Below are positions 22,938-34,546 of a DNA stretch of 64,000 bases, piece after piece. The position numbers and the translations under genes were made by a program. The DNA comes from Coniella vitis (taxonomy: Eukaryota; Ascomycota; Sordariomycetes; Diaporthales; Schizoparmaceae): the NCBI GenBank assembly GCA_011317545.1, contig WUJK01000002.1:1798001-1862000 (forward strand), written 5' to 3'. The notes beneath the pieces are model-generated. The model was not told the origin of the DNA. It searched no databases and saw only the letters and a list, made by a program, of their open reading frames with translations. Positions within the stretch are counted from its first letter, which is position 1; every line of letters begins with the position of its first letter.

Positions 22938-24561
22938 CTACTTTGCTTCATCCTTCTTGGCCTTGTCGTCCACAAGACTGTCCGACATGGCCTCGGCCGC
23001 TGCCTTTCGCAGCCTCTCCTCAGAATCGTCCATATTAATCCCACCCTTGCTGGACGGCTTGTCCTTTTCATCATCGCTGTCACCAAGGCTGAAATGGTCA
23101 TGGTCTGCAATGGGGTCGGGGTCGACGCTGGACAGAGGCTGCCACTTGCTCGTCTTGCTTGTCGCAGTCGCGTCTCGGGGCGGATTTTTCGGCGAGGCGC
23201 TGTAGAGGTCGATCTCTTCGGCGCCCTCCTTGAAGGCAACTTTGCGACCGTCGCTTGGCTTGGGGGACGTCGATGATGGTGGAGGCCTGAAGACGTTGGG
23301 GTTTGGTTGGTTCGTCCGAGCCGGCGCTATGGTATGGTCAGCAATCCGAGTATCCATTGTTTAATCCTATGATTCCGCAGGGGTAGATATGAGAAGATCT
23401 GCTCCACTTACTACCATCACTGTGGAACTTCATGCCAGCAAAATCGTCGCTGAGCAGCTCAGGATCGGCATCGTACCGCTCATAGTCGCGCTCCCTCCTG
23501 CTAGCATCCCGCGTCGGCCTGCCTCCTCCATACTGGCCGCGCTGCTGGTGCTGCTGCTGCCGCTGTGCCGACGACGGCCCCCCATCCTCATCAAACTGAT
23601 CATCAAACTTCTTCTTGAGGTCCTTGAACCAGCTATTCACCTTGACCTGCGTCTCCTGGAACCCCTTTTTGAGCTGCTCCTGAATAACGGGCAAATCGTC
23701 GTCGATAAAACTGTGCTCCCGGTCATCGTATAGCTCGTTGGGCTTCAGGCCGGTCTGCTGACGGCGGCGAGGCTGTGCGGGCGGGTATCCACGGTTCGAC
23801 GTGCGCGCCTCATACGCCGAGCTTTCGTAGTGTTCTGCCAGCTGACGCGCGTATGCCTCGTCCGCTGCGAGCTGCGACTGCGCGGCGTGCTGCTGCTGGT
23901 GCTGTGGTCGTGGTGGTTGCGGCGGGGGCACCTCGTCTACGGCGTCGTGCTGAACTGCATCTGGGTCGCTCATGCCAAGCAGCGCGTTAAATGCTGGGTC
24001 GATGCGCCCACCGCTGGCAATCAGGACGGCCTTGATGACTGAGGCATCGATGCCAGGGAAAGCCTCCTTGAGGATGGCCTCGTTCTTTTGCTGCTCGGTC
24101 ACGGGCCGCGGTGGCTTGGGGGGAGGCGCCTCATCGGTAGTTGTTGTGATGTTGCTTGTTGTGCTTGTCTGTGGAATGGCAGCCGCTGATGGCGGCGGCG
24201 GCGAGGCGGCAGTGGTGGTTGTAGCTGCTGTAGCTGTCGTGGTGGGAGTTGCCGTCGTTGTCGCGGCAGCGACCGGCTTGGTGGTTGTGCCGTCCATGTT
24301 GGTCACGCCCGACTCTTGGTTGTCTTCGTCGTCGGAATAGTCCAGCGGCTTGACGGTTGTTGGCGATTCTGGAGCTTTGTCCTAAGAGGGAAAGAAGAAG
24401 AAATGGACATGTCAGCACGACGTCCTTTTTTTGGGCTTCGCTGTGGCATGGGGGGGGATGTAGCGCGTGAACCGTGCTCCCCCTTCCCCTGGGATCTGAG
24501 AGGCTGTTGTATGCTTCTGGTGCTACCGAAATGAGGGCTGCAGAACGCCACTTACGGACAT
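22938..24561 (-). CDS. CUE5: CUE-domain ubiquitin-binding protein, Cue5-like
   Basis: Exons are 24561..24556 (only ATG TCC), 24381..23412 and 23326..22938 on the minus strand, giving 454 residues. Introns are 174 nt (GTAAGT, branch CTGAC, CTTAG) and 85 nt (GTAAGT...CCATAG). The protein begins MSDKAPESPTTVKPLDYSDD. A Thr/Ala/Pro-rich linker follows, then the CUE domain at about 97-141 (NEAILKEAFPGIDASVIKAVL, then GGRIDPAFNALLGMSDP) with the usual FP and LL residues for binding ubiquitin. The central part holds DEAYARQLAEHYE and a charged segment (VNSWFKDLKKKFDDQF). Yeast Cue5 links ubiquitinated aggregates to Atg8; I did not find an unambiguous Atg8-binding motif. The remainder is disordered. 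Confidence 0.87.
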
Positions 24562-25210
24562 AATGAACCGAGATGTGGTGGGCTACTGTTGCTGTGTGTC
24601 GGCGAAAACGGGTGTTAAGATAGGAAAGAAAGATAAATGCAGGCTGCTATGTTGTCGTTGATGGCGCCAAGTGTGACGAACCTGATGATGTTGCAATGCG
24701 CGGCGGCAGCCTGAACCAGGGGGCATAGTACTACCTACCTAGGTATGTAGAGGGGCCTCGAGCTGGGGATTGGATGTGACTACCTACCTGCCTAGGTAGG
24801 TCCCATGTGGATATGTAGATGAGCTGGGGAAAGTACCTACGGAGAGGCGCTCAAAGTGTGCTGTCAGCTTGTACCTCAATCTAGCAAGATACTATGTACT
24901 TCCTACAGTACTATGTAATAGTAATCACAGCTGCAGGCACTTGCAAGGATGCTTCTGCTTGAGACTCGTCTGATAAGATAAGAACGTGTGACCTGTGACG
25001 CCGCCGTGCGGCGCCAAACCGGTCATCGTCCATCCATCCTCGGCCGTCCCATCATCATCAACAAGAGTCATTAGCCTAGCAACTTCAGCGTCTAGGCGAG
25101 GGCGCTCTCAAAATACATACATCATGACGTGAAAGCCGCAATTTATACCCTCAACACCGTATATTTCCATTCTATCCTCGTTTCCGCGTCCATATGTTGC
25201 AAGTACCACT
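24562..25210. promoter_or_regulatory. Divergent promoter region of CUE5 and VPS20
   Basis: These 649 bp contain two CCTAGG palindromes (24738-24743 and 24791-24796) inside TACCTACC runs. They also contain two copies of TACTATGTA (24890-24898 and 24909-24917). Both motifs recur elsewhere in intergenic DNA. Confidence 0.5.
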
Positions 25211-26026
25211 ATGGGGAACAATGGCAGTCGGGTTACGGCCCAGGATAAGTGAGCACAATATCCTCCATCTTGATTGCCAATTCAAAAGGAGTTTGCGGGA
25301 CTAACCATCGCCATTGCGTATCATCTACAGGGCCATCCTCGATCTGAAAATTCAGCGCGACAAGCTCCACCAGTACCAGCGGCGCATCACCGTCCTAACC
25401 GACCGCGAGACTGACATTGCAAAGCAGATGCTTGCAAAGGGCGACAAGACACGCGCCCTTCTCGCCCTTCGCCGCAAAAAATACCAGGAATCTCTGCTCA
25501 CGAAGACAGACGCCCAGCTCGAACAGCTCGAAAAGCTCACGGCCAACGTTGAATTTGCCCAGATTCAAAAGGACGTCATGTTTGGCTTGCAGCAGGGTAC
25601 GTCGGTGCTCAAGGAGATTCACGCTGAAATGGGCGGCATTGAGCACGTGGAGAAGCTCATGGGAGAAACGGCTGATGCAATTGCTTATCAAAATGTAAGT
25701 TTTGGTGGTTGGTGGTTAGTGGTGGTAGCGGTCATTATTCACGGCTTTCCTCGCGAGGCTGAAGGAAGGGGTTCATGTTACTGGACCCAATCGCTGACCA
25801 GTGTCTTGGCGTGTAGGAGATTAGCGAGATGCTTGGCGGCAAGATATCAAACCAGGACGAGGAGGAGGTTGAGGATGAGCTTGCAGCCCTAGAGGCCGCA
25901 GTCAAGGGAACTACGCCACTTCCCAATGTGCCCCTCACAGAGCCGCCGGCGCATGAGGACGTACCAGAGGCGCTGCCTGCAGGAGCAGAGCAGAAAGAGC
26001 CCGAGCGACAGGCTATGCTTGTTTAG
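25211..26026 (+). CDS. VPS20: ESCRT-III subunit Vps20 (CHMP6)
   Basis: Exons are 25211..25248, 25331..25694 and 25817..26026, with introns of 82 and 122 nt, giving 203 residues. The start MGNNGSRVTAQD has Gly2 and Ser6, fitting N-myristoylation, which is known for Vps20/CHMP6. The Snf7 core follows: AILDLKIQRDKLHQYQRRI, then ALLALRRKKYQESLL and LEQLEKLTANVEFAQIQKDV. ISEMLGGKISNQDEEEVEDEL follows, with EEEVEDELAALE matching the Snf7-family acidic helix. Vps20 binds Vps25 of ESCRT-II and nucleates Snf7 polymers on endosomes. It shares a divergent promoter with CUE5. Confidence 0.95.
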
Positions 26027-26616
26027 ATGACATAATGAAATGACATCCTCCAGGAAGCGGGAACCGCCGAATGTTTTATTTTAGAAAATTGGGTTGTCAT
26101 GGACGTAAGGAAATAAACTAGGACGCCGCACGGTGGCATAGCGACGCAAAAGCCTAAATGATATTGGCAGACTCAGTCTACATGTCCGACATCTCCCTCT
26201 CGAAAATGTAACTGTGGTCTTGATATCGTCTTACCCAGATGAGGAACGCCTTTCCATGCAATGTGCGCGACCGGTCGCATCATGTCTATACCCTCTTGAA
26301 CTCCAGAATATGCCAAAGCACGACACGAAAACAAGACGCGACCTACTCTGCAGCTCCGAATTGCGCCGCAATGACCATTCCCGCCCAGCTGTGCAAGACA
26401 ATAACCCCCCCCCTTCGGGTTTTTCGCATTAACAAAAAGTGCAAGTCATGTTCGGTCATGATCCCGAGCCTCCTGTGCTCCTGGTAGTAAGCGGAAAAGA
26501 CATTCGACTCCAGTAATGCATGCCAATGTTTGAGCACAAGCACAAAGTTTCGTTTATACAACATGACGTGCCCGCTCCGGTGGGCGCAACTCCAGCTGTC
26601 GTGTACAAACATGGAG
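26027..26616. other. Convergent intergenic region
   Basis: This lies between the 3' ends of VPS20 and the DUF2293 gene. It contains a C9 homopolymer near 26406. I see no gene. Confidence 0.6.
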
Positions 26617-29328
26617 CTAGCGCAGAAAGATAACGTCTCGACTCGGTGCCTGCTGCTCGTGCAAATATTGAACGTTCCCATTTACATCCGAGATTGTCGC
26701 GCGACGCAAGTGATGACCCTCAGATATTCTCTCAGGAGCAGGATATCTACGCAGTGGTCAGCAACGAAGATACAACGTGCACCCGACAACAAAGGTTGAA
26801 CTTACCCTCCTTGAAACTGGTGCACAGGATCCTGACGGAGAGATCCAGAATCCTGTACTTGGCGTCGGACAACCGCTCCCTGCGGACCCTGCTGCTGCTC
26901 TTGGGCGTAGTGATTTGAGGAGTACTGGGCAGGCTGGATATAATTGCTACGTTGCCAATGCCCTGTCTGAGGCGCGTGTTCGACTTCATAGTATAATGGC
27001 CGCCTCGAATCAATGGCAGGTGTCAGATGATGTGCATCAAATGCGGAGGCAGTGGCATGACTGTTTACGACTCGTTGACGGCCCGTACTCTCGTAGATTG
27101 GCACGACGTTTCTGTATGGGCCGAGCCGATGAGGGCTCACTTCTCTTTCCGAACGCCATGAGCCCACTGATCGAGCTTGTTCGTGTCCACGAACAACGCG
27201 TGGCGCGCTCGTAGTAGGGGTGCGTTGCGCCTCATGGTCGTATAATATGGGCTCACGAATGCGATACACCCGATTTACTTCTTGTGAGCCGCTGGAGGCT
27301 GGGTGCCGCCGTGGTTCGCCATTGTAATGAAGCTCCTGCCACGACGATATGCGCCCCTGTAACGGAGCCACCCGTGCCGGCTGATACCTTGGGTCCGTCG
27401 GTGCGGTATACCGAGAATCACTTACCATGGGTCGGATACTTCTTGGATCTGCACCTAGTGGACCGGGTGCATCAGGTTGTCCGATGGGCACTTGCCCTGA
27501 ACGGAATGGCTCTTCCCGAACCACCCGGCGAGTGGCATGTTGTGCCTCCGGATAGAAATGAGGCGAGATGGGCTCAATGGAAGGCACCAGAAAGTCCTTG
27601 AGTTCTTCATGGTACAGTTTTTCTGGGCCAGGAGTGGTTCGGGAATCGGCAGGCAGACGGGCGATGCGTCTTCCTGCGATTATGGCCCCTGCTGGCGCAA
27701 ATCCAGACGGTGAACGACGGGGCACAAGCGGACAAGCATCATCCAGTGGGTCGTTAGCAAAATAAGATTCTTCGGGCGAGGCACGGTAGGGATACGGTGC
27801 TGCACCACGAGGTGGCTGAGACCCGGTGTACGTCCGGTTACCCCATACTGGCTCAGCTCTGCTCACTGATGGCATTAACTCCACTGGGGGACGCTGGATC
27901 GCAGTTTGGCTCGGCACCCTTTCCATAGGGACATATGGAACAGTTGCCTGATTTTGCGCATGTCGGCTCCGGTCGACCGCTTCCTCCCAGCGCTTTTGAA
28001 CGGCCTCGTAGCGCTTGAAACCACGCTTGTTCTTTTTAGGGACCTGTTGTTTCTTCGAGTGTTCTCGGACGCTCCGCGTATGCTTGAATACCTGTCCTGA
28101 AGCATCATGTATCGTAGACTGCAGTCCCTGGACAGGATGCTGCGTGTAAGTCGTCACCACGTGGTTTGCAATTTTATCGCGTGAAGCAACCGCTCCATCC
28201 TCGAGCACTTCTTGCGCAGAGTTTGCTTCGTCTTGACTAGACTCTTCCTCGTCTTCCTCGGAATCGTCCGAATCATCCGAGATGACGACAACTTCTCGCA
28301 GAATATCATCAAGCTGATCACGGCCTGTTTCCTCGTCTCCTCGCCACTTGACGAGGATATCTAGGCATATCCTCTCAACGACCTTTCTCGCTGTATGCCA
28401 GTCGGCCTCTTTCAAGAGCTCATCGTATCGGGTGTGAGTGTGTCTGATATGTGCCAGGACGGCCAGTTGCACTCGGCGATGCAAAGGGAGGTCAGAGGTG
28501 CCGACCTTTGGTTTGCCGTATTCTTTTCCCTGGGTGGCATGGCCTGTTAACTGTGTGTGGACGTCAGCCAAGTAAGAGTACGTTGGACCTACCTTTCGAA
28601 AGGAGTGTTCAATGATCATTTGCTTGTCGAAATTCGGTATTCGTGGGAACAGATCCCGCATCGCAGCCTCGGCTTGTATGTTGATTTCCTCTTGTGTGTC
28701 GGGCAACTGCCAGTTGTCGCTTGCTAGAGCAACCATGTCACGGCCAACTTGCGCCTTGGCTTCTTCGACAATGGTGCGCCGAACATGATGGCCCATGCGA
28801 TGGACTTGTAAGGCCAACTTTTTTACGTCGTCTTCGTCATCGGTTAATGCATCCTTTGCTGCCTATAGCCATGCACCCGAGGTCAGCCAAAACATGTCTG
28901 CAAGAGAGTATGAGGCGGAAGGGTTCCCGTTGCATTAACGCACTGAGACGATAAAGATCATGGCGTCCTGTTCTCGCGAGATCTCTTTGCACGCCTTGGT
29001 AAGCTCCGGATTGCCAATGGGAACGAACTCGAAGCCTGGCGGAGGAGTCGTGTCGGTGGTAACCTGCTGCTAGTAAGAGTGCGCTCCACCAGTCGAGAAA
29101 GGCATACGACATGGTAGGTACCTGAAACTCAAGTTTCTTGTCTTTTCGGTCTTTGTTTTCGAAGAATTGAAAGTAAGACTGGTGCTTCGACCTGATATTC
29201 TTCTCTGGTATTGCTACCAGGTTGCGCGGAACCGCGACATGATCTCGCGCGGCGCGGTGGTGACGCTCCTTGACGGAGCGAGTAGCCGCAGCAACGGCCA
29301 GAGCGTTGTTGCCCTTGTTCCTCCCCAT
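26617..29328 (-). CDS. DUF2293 domain protein
   Basis: Exons (minus strand): 29328..29122, 29063..28944, 28862..28593, 28550..26806 and 26746..26617, giving 823 residues. Introns are 58, 81, 42 and 59 nt. The last has donor GTAAGT, branch CTGAC and acceptor CGTAG; without it the protein would stop at a TAA inside the donor. The DUF2293 core lies at about 175-275: DLFPRIPNFDKQMIIEHSF, LPLHRRVQLAVLAHIRHTHT, RYDELL and ERICLDILVKWRGDEE. After a short acidic run (SDDSDDSEEDEEESSQDE) the rest is long, basic and disordered with many Arg/Pro. The function of this fungal family is unknown. The 42-nt intron keeps the frame if retained (14 extra codons), so two isoforms are possible. Confidence 0.85.
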
Positions 29329-30104
29329 GACTGACGGCTTTTCACAGGCTTACCATGATAATACTAATCACAAAGAGAGAAGCGTATGACCAGATGGCAA
29401 TGAGAAGACGCCGTTGGCACGGATAAGGAGCGGGCTTGTTGGAAGGGGCAGAGCCAAGAGGGGAACTCTCGACCGTCTGCCCAGTTCCAGTCGCTGTGCG
29501 TCAGATGTCCCAACCAAGATGGCCTTTGCTCAGCAGTATCATAGAAGAAAAGAAGAGAAAAGCAGTACGATAAACGCAGGAGGCACGAGAAAGTCTGCTT
29601 GGCCAGGCGCAGGCTCCGCACCCAAGACGAGTCCAACCTGGGATCAGGACAGGCGTTCTTGCACAGATGCCTGACGGCGCTAACCGACAAACAGCGAAGT
29701 CCAGACAGATGTCCAATAGGCAAAAGAAGGCGCATCCAGAGGTAGAAGAACGCTTGCAAATCACCGCCACGCAAACCGGGCGACAGTCGGCTGTTACTGA
29801 TCAATAACAACTGCCTCAGCGCGAGTTGGCGAACTTGGAGGTGGAAGTGAAAGCCTGGCTGCGCGCAAAGGTGGGGCGACGAGGGCACATGCGAATGACT
29901 CCGCTGACTAAGGCGTGCGGCTCATCATTCGGTGAGCAAAGAAGTCAAGAGTGTGAAGGTCAGTCCGTGCTACCTAGACAGCCGCACGGTGATTGGCCAT
30001 GATTACCTAGGTAGATATTAGTAGACTTACACCTCCAGGTGAACATATGTACGTACTATGTAGCGTAGGTGGACAGACAGACGTCTGCAAACAACACAAC
30101 CAAC
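29329..30104. promoter_or_regulatory. Divergent promoter region of the DUF2293 gene and DHX35
   Basis: These 776 bp include a TACCTAGGTAG palindrome (30004-30014) and one TACTATGTA (30054-30062), both just upstream of the helicase start. Open frames of up to 174 codons on the minus strand (29364-29888) look non-protein-like. Confidence 0.5.
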
Positions 30105-32173
30105 ATGGCCGACTTCGATCTGGATTCGTCCTTCATTCCTGCTCTGCACAAGCCCGCCGCTCTTTTGCCCATCACCAAACATCGCGAGGCCTTGCTCTAT
30201 CTCGTCGAGACACATCCTGTGGTGATAGTGGTCGGCCAAACCGGGTCTGGCAAAACTACGCAGATCCCACAATTTTTGGAAAAGGCCGGATGGTGTGCAG
30301 AAGGCAAGGTTATTGCTGTCACACAGGTAAGCCCAGGTCGTCTCTGTCGTTATTCGTGGCATCTCGCTGACTGTTGCAGCCCAGGCGAGTTGCAGCAACC
30401 ACCGTTTCGCTCAGGGTGGCAGAAGAGTATGGCTGTGAGATCGGCAAGCAAGTTGGCTACTCAATTCGGTTCGAAGATGTGTCGTCCGCCGCCACGCGCA
30501 TCAAGTTTATGACTGACGGCCTGCTCATCCGCGAGGCGCTCGTCGATCCTCTTTTGTCGCGGTACTCGGTCATCATGGTTGACGAGGCCCACGAGAGATC
30601 AATCAGTACCGACATTCTTCTGGGGTTGTTGAAGAAGATACTCAAGCGAAGGCCTGAGCTGAGAATCATTGTTAGCAGTGCCACACTTCAAGCCGAAACT
30701 TTCCTGGCTTTTTTCACCTCGACTAGCGATGATGCGCCGGCAAACGCCGATCCGCCAAGACCTGGAACCACCATCATAAGCCTGGAGGGCCGCACTTATC
30801 CTATTGACATTCTCTACCTCGAATCTCCGTGCGAAGATTATGTTGAAAGAGCCATCGCCACCGTTTTTGACATACATTCCAAGGAACAATATGGAGATGT
30901 GTTGGTCTTTCTCACCGGCAGAGAGGAGATCGAATTCGCGGTCAATGCAGTCGCCGAGCGCGTAGCCCAGTTGCCCGCCGATTCACCGTCACTGCTGGCC
31001 CTGCCGCTGTACGCTGGCCTGACCACCGAGCAGCAAATGTACGTGTTCGAACAGACGCCCGAGAATGTAAGAAAGGTCATCTTCTCTACCAATATCGCCG
31101 AAGCATCCGTGACCATAGATGGGATTGTCTACGTTGTCGACTCTGGTTTCGTCAAACTTCGTGCCTACAATCCATCGACCGGTATCGAGAGCTTGACCTC
31201 CACACCTGTTTCCAAAGCGGCGGCAGCACAGAGAGCTGGCAGAGCTGGCCGAACAAAGCCAGGAAAGTGTTTCCGGCTATATACCGAGGAAGCCTTCACA
31301 AATCTCGCGGATTCCAACGTGCCCGAGATCCAACGGTCCAATCTGGCGCCTTTCATCCTGCAACTGAAGGCTCTTGGAATTGACAATGTCCTGCGCTTCG
31401 ATTACCTGGACGCTCCGCCTGCCGAGTTGATGGTCAAAGCGCTCGAGCTATTGTTCTCCCTTGGAGCTCTGGATGAGTACGCAAAATTGACAAAACCTCT
31501 TGGAACACGGATGGCCGAACTGGCTCTTGAGCCCATGATGGCCAAAACACTATTGGCCGCTCCGGCATTCGGCTGTGTCAGCGAGATATTGACGATTGCG
31601 GCCATGACGAGTCTCGGGAGCAACGTCTGGGTCTCACAAGACGACGAGAAAAAGCAATTTGAGAGTACGAGGCGGAAATTTGCGGCAGAGGAGGGCGATC
31701 ACCTCACACTCTTGAATGTCTACCAGAGCTTTGTCGGCCAAGGCAGAAAAGAAGGCCGGTTCTGCTACGACAACTATCTCAATTTCAAGGCGCTGAGCCG
31801 CGCAGTCAGCATCAGAGCTCAGCTCAAGCGATCTCTCGAGCGGTTCGGAATCGACACAGAAGAGTCTCTGAGCGCCAACAATGCCCACAGCATCGACCCG
31901 GTAAAGAAGGCTGAGCAGATTCGGCGCTGCCTAACTACAGGATATTTCTCTCAGGCGGCGAGAATGCAAGCTGACGGCACGTTTCTCACGGTCGATGGCG
32001 GTACAGTGCTGCACGCGCATCCCAGTAGCCTTATGTTCAACCGCAAGGCCGATTGGGTCATCTTCCATGAAGTCATGGAGACGAGCATGAAGACGTATAT
32101 TCGCGACATCAGCAAAATCGACAAAAACTGGCTGCTCGAGTATGCACCGAGCTTTTACCAGATCAAGTCCTGA
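30105..32173 (+). CDS. DHX35: DEAH-box ATP-dependent RNA helicase, DHX35 type
   Basis: Exons are 30105..30326 and 30380..32173 with a 53-nt intron (GTAAGC, branch CTGAC, TTGCAG), giving 671 residues. Motif I is GQTGSGKT (44-51), followed by TQPRRVAA (motif Ia). DEAH is at 142-145, SAT at 174-176, then FLTGREEIE, FSTNIAEASVTIDGIVYVVDSG and QRAGRAGR (motif VI). The HA2 and OB-fold regions follow, with PEIQRSNLAPFILQLKALG, FAAEEGDHLTLLNVY and the ending WLLEYAPSFYQ. The HA2/OB part and the compact N-terminus match DHX35, a component of spliceosomal C complex, better than PRP22, PRP16 or PRP43. It is a nuclear pre-mRNA splicing factor by family inference. Confidence 0.9.
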
Positions 32174-34233
32174 ATTCAGGCGGCATTACCATGGTGCAGA
32201 TGCTCGCATAGGACGACTGTCGAGTCGGCCATTTCCGATTTGTCCGCACCAAGCATCATTAACTAAGAAGCGGGTCCGTCGCCAGGGTCGCACGTCCTCA
32301 GCCTGTCTTCCGCTGACTACTCCCAAACGTCTGCGAAAGCGAAAGCCGCTCGGGGCACGGTGATTTCGACTAGCTACATAGTAGGCCCTACCGAACTGGA
32401 GAAGGTGATTTCAGTACGATTAACAACAATACGCAAGCGGGCACTCAATTATGATAAGCAACTAGTGGACGCGTTGTTGCTTGATGAGATGAGTGCCAGC
32501 TGGCTTCGTGTCCGGGTTGGCGGCAGGGCGCGCAGTCGTATATGGACAGTGAACGACGGCTAGTTGCGTCCTCAGGCAAAACTAGGTAGACAGTAGGACC
32601 ACAACGGGGCTGGGAGGGCTCATTCTGTCTTGGTCCACGCGGGGGTGAGGGGACTCCTCGCCCGCAGACATCACGGCAAACCTGCTTTCTTTTTTTCTTT
32701 TTTTCTTTTTTTTTTCTTCCTGGCCGGCCCCTGAATGCACGGTACACACGAGTCTTTTTCCCTAGCGGTCTGGTCTCAAGTGGTCTGTCCCCGGCCGCGT
32801 CAATCCTTCGCGCGGTGGGCCAGGGGCTGAAGGCTTTTTACTGCAGACACTACTATCCATATGTACATAGTATACAATACTATACTATAGTAGTAGCAGG
32901 CAACATTCGCCAGCCAATGGCCAGCCAGTATGGGCCCTCGAGGGCATCCTTGACGTTTTCGAGATAGGGTGTTGACTCGGGCGAAGAGCAAAAAGGAAGA
33001 CAAGCAGCAAAGCAAGGTATGGCGACCAAGCCCCTTGTCTCTGCCTCGATAGGCTTTGCCTTGCCCTGGACACGCCGCAACAGCCACCCAGCTCTTGGGG
33101 AGGCAGGAGAGGCAGGCTTCACGCAGCAAGGCCGTCAGCCCGGCACGGCACATGGCTGCGGGAAGAACGCCCAAGGCCGCCCCTCCCCTGAGCTCCCTGG
33201 GACAGCAGGCCGACGGCATGCATCATTTCGGCAGCCTTGCTCAATTAATTGCAAGTGGAGGCGCTGGTTGGCTGGTTGGGTTCGTCGCTGCGCGGGTTCC
33301 TGGCATGCACGACGCTAGAGCGGTAAACGAAATGAGGCGCTGGGACGCTCCGTTTCACGGGCCAGGGCAGGGCAATTTGAGATGTTTGGGTCTGGATCTA
33401 GAGCCGTCCCGCAGCGGGCCCTGGAACTGCCAGGTACGTAAGCCTGGTGATTGGCCGGCGTCAGCAGCGCTCAGGGGACCCTGGCCAGGCCGGGCCAACG
33501 TTCGCGACTCCCCTCACCTCCGTCGCTTCTCCCTCTCTCATTTTCCAGCCCCACCGCGGGCTTGGGGGCAGCCCAGCATCCGCGGCGGTGGAAACTGGTC
33601 GTTCATCTTGGCGACTCTCCCTCTGCCGGGTCGATCATCGTCTTGTCCCTTTTCAGTTTCCGCGGCTCTGTTCACGCATCATCACAACCACCACCGCCCT
33701 CCTCCCCCTCCTCCTACACTCCTTGCCGCCCTCCTCCCAGGCGTGAAGCTTCACGAGGACTTGTATATGCCTGCCATTGCTTCGCAGCAGTAGCATCGCC
33801 AGCTCCCCCCTTGCTTCATTGTCCTGCCAGCAGGCATTTCGTTCATTACAACCCACACGCACACGCGCACACATGCGCCCAGTCACTCGTTAGCACACGT
33901 CCTGTTCTCGTCAGAACATTCCACACGCTCTTTTTTGTTTTGGAAATTTTTAAAAAAGTAATTCTTATTCAGGCCCAGGACTTGCGGCAGCCGTGTCTCT
34001 CTTTGAATACCCAAAAGATACCTTCCTCTGCGTTCAGCGGCACTCACGACCTCGACGACAATTAGACCTGCTCTCATGCACATGATCGTTCCGTATCCGC
34101 CTCGATAGACCGCCAGCACTCGCCAACAGCCCACAGTCAAAGGACAGCCAGGCCAGTTCGAGCACGCGTTGCAACCGACCCAGCGCAGCATTACATGTTC
34201 TGGACTCGGTGTACTTGAGACAAGTCTGCCAAT
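32174..34233. other. Long intergenic region and probable pyrimidine-rich leader
   Basis: This 2.06-kb stretch contains a T-rich block (32689-32720), one TACATAGTA (32864-32872) and a C/T-rich segment from about 33480 to 34050 that looks like a 5' leader of the downstream gene. A 245-codon open frame at 33056-33793 has GC-driven, biased composition and no family features, so I do not call it. Confidence 0.5.
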
Positions 34234-34512
34234 ATGGATGAGATGATAGCCCGTGCCAACGGCCGTGTGATGGGCCCTCGTGTGCCCATTGGGAGACGGA
34301 CGGTCGCATTGGCCGAGGAAGATGCTTCTGTGACGAGGTCCTGGTTTCCCACCCGTATTGTCAGCCGTAGCTCTTCGACTACCAGTGACGCCTCCGCCGC
34401 GACCACCACCTGCAGCGATAGCAGTGCCAGCAACACTTGTGAGAAGCCCGTCAGCACGAGTGTGGCCGGTTACATTTCGATTGGAATTGCGTGAGTCTCT
34501 CCAGCGTGGCAA

Positions 34513-34546
<34 letters not shown>

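Noticed and set aside
33056..33793. A 245-codon open frame upstream of the Skg6-like gene
   Set aside because: The composition follows local GC bias, other strands and frames are equally open, it has no domain-like pattern, and it overlaps a pyrimidine-rich leader-like segment.
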